7,664 nucleotides of DNA, taken from NCBI GenBank assembly GCA_964415605.1, contig CAYQBA010000203.1, positions 1 through 7,664 on the forward strand. Reading direction: 5' to 3'. Below the pieces are notes generated by a model. It did no database searches and was not told the DNA's origin. It saw nothing but the letters and a program-made list of their open reading frames with translations. Positions 5,616 to 7,664 of this stretch are shown here, one piece after another (position 1 is the first letter of the stretch; each line of letters begins with the position of its first letter). The stretch comes from UCB3 sp964415605 (lineage in GTDB: Bacteria; Chloroflexota; Anaerolineae; Epilineales; Epilineaceae). The translations under genes and the position numbers were made by a program.

Positions 5616-6023
5616 ATGTACGTGTCAGCCAGCCTTCGCGAGCAGGTGCGGCAGCGAGCCCGGCTGCGATGCGAGTACTGTCACAAGCCGGAAGGCATGA
5701 CGGCACATGCTCATCACATCGAGCACATTCTGGCGCTTAAGCATGGCGGCTTGACGATCCTCGACAATCTGGCTTGGGCGTGTTTTCAATGCAACGTGGC
5801 GAAGGGAAGCGACATCACAGCCTACGATGGCATCACTGGCCAGCTCGTGCCGGTGTTCAATCCACGCGCACAGGCATGGGATACTCACTTCCACGTCGAT
5901 GGGGGCCGCATTCTTGGTATCACCGCGGTTGGGCGTGCCACGGCACGCTTGCTTCGATTGAATCAGCCACGACCTGTCGAGCTTCGCGTTGAGCTCATGA
6001 AGACAGGCCAATGGCCGACATGA
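5616..6023 (+). CDS. HNH endonuclease family protein
   Basis: The 135-aa product is a compact zinc-type HNH nuclease. Two CxxC pairs, C19-E-Y-C22 and C56-F-Q-C59, would hold a structural zinc. HHIEHI (33-38) with H37 as likely general base, N51 in LDNLA and N60 in QCNVAKG complete the motif. The tail (VPVFNPRAQAW, H-F-H-V, ITAVGRATARLLRLN) follows the small stand-alone HNH proteins common in cyanobacteria and other phyla. The ATG is four bases after the preceding stop, with no good Shine-Dalgarno, so translation is probably coupled to the 83-aa gene. Its 3' end overlaps the SDR start. Base composition is clearly lower in GC than the SDR and OYE genes, indicating separate origin. Target DNA and biological role are unknown; it could be a defence, mobile or repair nuclease. 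Confidence 0.9.
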   Translation: MYVSASLREQVRQRARLRCEYCHKPEGMTAHAHHIEHILALKHGGLTILDNLAWACFQCNVAKGSDITAYDGITGQLVPVFNPRAQAWDTHFHVDGGRILGITAVGRATARLLRLNQPRPVELRVELMKTGQWPT

Positions 6024-6808
6024 TCCCCACCCCCCCCACCGCCCTCGTCACCGGCGGCGGCCGCGGCATCGGCCGGGCGATCGCGCTGGCGCTGGCCGCC
6101 GACGCGCTGGCGGTGGCACTGTCGGCCCGTTCGCAAGCCGAGATCGACGCCGTGGCCGCCGAGGTCCGCGCGGCCGGCGGGCGGGCGGTCGCGCACGCGG
6201 CCGACGTCACCGACGCGGCCGACGTGGCGCGGCTCGTCGCGGCCGTGACGGCCGACCTCGGCGTGCCGCTCGTCGTCGTCAACAACGCCGGCGCCGCGGC
6301 CAGCCACAAGTTCGACGGGCACCCCGACGACCTGTGGCACCGGATGCTGGCGGTCAACCTGACGGGGACCTACCTCGTCACCAAGGCGTGCGCGCCGGCC
6401 ATGCTGGCGGCGGGCTGGGGGCGGGTGGTCAACGTCGGGTCGGTGGCCAGCCTGACGGGCGCCCGCTACATCGCGGCGTACACGGCGGCCAAGCACGGCG
6501 TGCTCGGCCTGACGCGGGCGCTGGCGGCGGAGTGGGCGCGGGCCGGCATCACGGTCAACCTGGTGGCGCCGGGCTACGTCGACACCGCGATGACCGATGC
6601 CTCGGTGGCCAACATCGTCAGCCGCACGGGCCGCGACGAGGACGCGGCGCGCGCCGCGATCACGGCCATGAGCCCGCAGCGCCGGCTCGTGCGCCCCGAA
6701 GAGGTGGCGGTCGTCGTGCGCATGCTCGTGCGCGAGGACGCGGGGTCGATCACCGGCGCCGCGATCCCGGTAGACGCCGGCGCGACGGCGCTTGCGGGAA
6801 CGGGCTGA
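6011..6808 (+). CDS. short-chain dehydrogenase/reductase (SDR), 3-hydroxyacyl-CoA dehydrogenase or FabG-like
   Basis: This complete classical SDR of 265 aa has the cofactor motif T14-G-G-G-R-G-I-G21, NNAG at 91-94, catalytic S144, Y157 and K161 (Y-T-A-A-K), and PGYVDTAM after the active site. R18 in the glycine motif and the Ser-Ala-Arg after the second strand suggest NADP(H), though NAD(H) cannot be excluded. ATG 6011 lies inside the end of the HNH gene. A second in-frame ATG at 6020 overlaps the HNH stop as ATGA; neither start has a strong Shine-Dalgarno, so both are plausible. Codon use and GC return abruptly to the high level of the OYE gene. Together with the crotonase downstream, it most likely oxidises or reduces a 3-hydroxyacyl-CoA intermediate; the exact substrate cannot be read from the sequence. 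Confidence 0.9.
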   Translation: MADMIPTPPTALVTGGGRGIGRAIALALAADALAVALSARSQAEIDAVAAEVRAAGGRAVAHAADVTDAADVARLVAAVTADLGVPLVVVNNAGAAASHKFDGHPDDLWHRMLAVNLTGTYLVTKACAPAMLAAGWGRVVNVGSVASLTGARYIAAYTAAKHGVLGLTRALAAEWARAGITVNLVAPGYVDTAMTDASVANIVSRTGRDEDAARAAITAMSPQRRLVRPEEVAVVVRMLVREDAGSITGAAIPVDAGATALAGTG

Positions 6809-6820
6809 GCGGTCCACAAT
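6792..6820 (+). promoter_or_regulatory. possible promoter before the crotonase gene
   Basis: TTGCGG (6792-6797) and CACAAT (6815-6820) are 17 bases apart, straddling the SDR stop. The consensus match is moderate (4/6 each). The 83-base gap after the SDR is otherwise featureless, so the crotonase may have its own start or simply be read through from the SDR. Confidence 0.3.
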
Positions 6821-6891
6821 AGCGGCGCGGGCCGCCGGGTCCACCGACCGTCGGCTCGCCCACCGACCCCCGACCCGTGGAGCAATCGACG

Positions 6892-7664
6892 ATGGCCTTC
6901 GACTTCGACTACCGCGTGGACGACGCCGGCGTGGCCACGATCACGTTCAACCGGCCCGACGTGCTCAACGCGATCACGCTCGGCATCTACGCCCAGTTCC
7001 GCGACCTGATGGAGGCCCTGCGCTACGACGACGCCGTCAAGGCGATCGTGCTGACGGGCGAAGGCCGCGCGTTCTGCTCGGGCGGCGACGTGCACGAGAT
7101 CATCGGGCAGCTGCTCGACGCCGACGTCAAGGACCACCTGGACTTCACGCGGATGACGGGCATCACGGTGCGCAACATGCGGCTGCTGGACAAGCCGATC
7201 ATCGCGGCGGTCAACGGCATCGCGGCGGGGGCGGGGGCGGTGATCGCGCTGGCCAGCGACCTGCGGATCGCCAGCGAGCAGGCGAGCTTCGCCTTCCTGT
7301 TCACCAAGGTCGGCCTGACGGGCGCGGACATGGGGGCGGCGTACCTGTTGCCGAAGCTCGTCGGCCTTGGCCGCGCCACCGAGATCCTGATGTTCGGCGA
7401 CAAGGTCGACGCGGCGACGGCCGAGCGCTGGGGGCTGGTCAACCGCGTGGTGCCGCCCGCCGACGTGCTGCCGACGGCCCAGGCGTGGGCGCGCCGGCTG
7501 GCCGAGGGGCCGACGCAGGCGATCCGCATGACGAAGCGCCGCATCCAGACGGAGCTGCACATGGACCTCATCGCGGCCATCGAGAGCGAGGCGGAGGCGC
7601 AGGCGCTCCTGATGATGGCGGAGGACCACCGGGTGTTCCACGCGGCGTTCACGGGCAAGACGGC
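6892..7664 (+). CDS. enoyl-CoA hydratase/isomerase (crotonase) family protein, 3' end cut by the window
   Basis: The 257 visible residues cover nearly all of a crotonase fold: ITFNRPDVLNAIT near the start, the CoA/oxyanion segment S63-G-G-D66, and the second oxyanion region NGIAAGAGAVIALASD (108-123). Next comes FAFLFTKVGLTGADMGAAYLLP (133-154) and the C-terminal helices with M-T-K-R-R. Aligned by eye with rat mitochondrial hydratase, both catalytic glutamates are replaced (V117 and F137), while D146 in A-D-M-G is a candidate acid/base. The FTRMTG and GLTGADMG stretches resemble, from memory, the hydratase-like proteins encoded in 2-aminobenzoyl-CoA degradation clusters. The start ATG 6892 has GGAG at 6879-6882. 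It lies 83 bases downstream of the SDR in the same direction, probably the same operon. The stop is beyond the window. Confidence 0.9.
   Translation, partial: MAFDFDYRVDDAGVATITFNRPDVLNAITLGIYAQFRDLMEALRYDDAVKAIVLTGEGRAFCSGGDVHEIIGQLLDADVKDHLDFTRMTGITVRNMRLLDKPIIAAVNGIAAGAGAVIALASDLRIASEQASFAFLFTKVGLTGADMGAAYLLPKLVGLGRATEILMFGDKVDAATAERWGLVNRVVPPADVLPTAQAWARRLAEGPTQAIRMTKRRIQTELHMDLIAAIESEAEAQALLMMAEDHRVFHAAFTGKT

Noticed and set aside
6574..7641. Long minus-strand frame opposite the SDR and crotonase
   Set aside because: Antisense shadow without recognisable domain; both + strand genes have intact catalytic or fold motifs.

Overview
The window is 7.7 kb of very GC-rich bacterial DNA with long third-position G/C runs, which open many spurious frames on the opposite strand. 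The gene content is a secreted-looking MEMO-family protein, a lipoprotein with a pseudopilin-like domain, CoA-type catabolic enzymes and a leaderless-looking GTG gene, with C-rich/G-rich mobile palindromes between genes. This would fit a GC-rich Chloroflexota (Anaerolineae-like) genome, but that assignment rests on recollection of similar gene and repeat styles and is weak. I see no rRNA, tRNA or CRISPR array, and no gene-free stretch longer than about 270 bases.

Left part, all on the + strand: a MEMO-family protein whose frame is open at the left window edge (1-1077), a 185-base gap with a good sigma70-type promoter, then a lipoprotein (1263-2033). The lipoprotein converges on a minus-strand heme-dioxygenase-superfamily gene (2238-3533, tryptophan dioxygenase/IDO/PrnB-like). 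Between them lies a roughly 210-bp MITE-like element with near-perfect inverted arms. Its right arm supplies the last codons and the stop of the dioxygenase-like gene.

Centre: a 268-bp divergent promoter region (3534-3801) separates the dioxygenase-like gene from a + strand Old Yellow Enzyme-type reductase (3802-5340). It holds a 27-bp tandem duplication and a REP-like twin hairpin. The reductase has a strong promoter whose predicted start lies at its GTG codon, so its mRNA should be leaderless. The enzyme carries an unusual C-terminal fibronectin-III-like domain and lacks one of the four expected Fe-S cysteines.

Right part: a two-gene module (83-aa protein plus HNH endonuclease, 5360-6023) of clearly lower GC sits between the reductase and an SDR dehydrogenase (6011-6808). 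A crotonase-family protein follows and runs off the right edge (6892-7664).

Reading the metabolic genes together (inference): an indole-ring-opening-type heme enzyme, an OYE/Fe-S reductase, an SDR and a crotonase resembling those in 2-aminobenzoyl-CoA clusters suggest a tryptophan/anthranilate-type aromatic degradation locus using CoA thioesters. The HNH pair looks like later cargo dropped into it.
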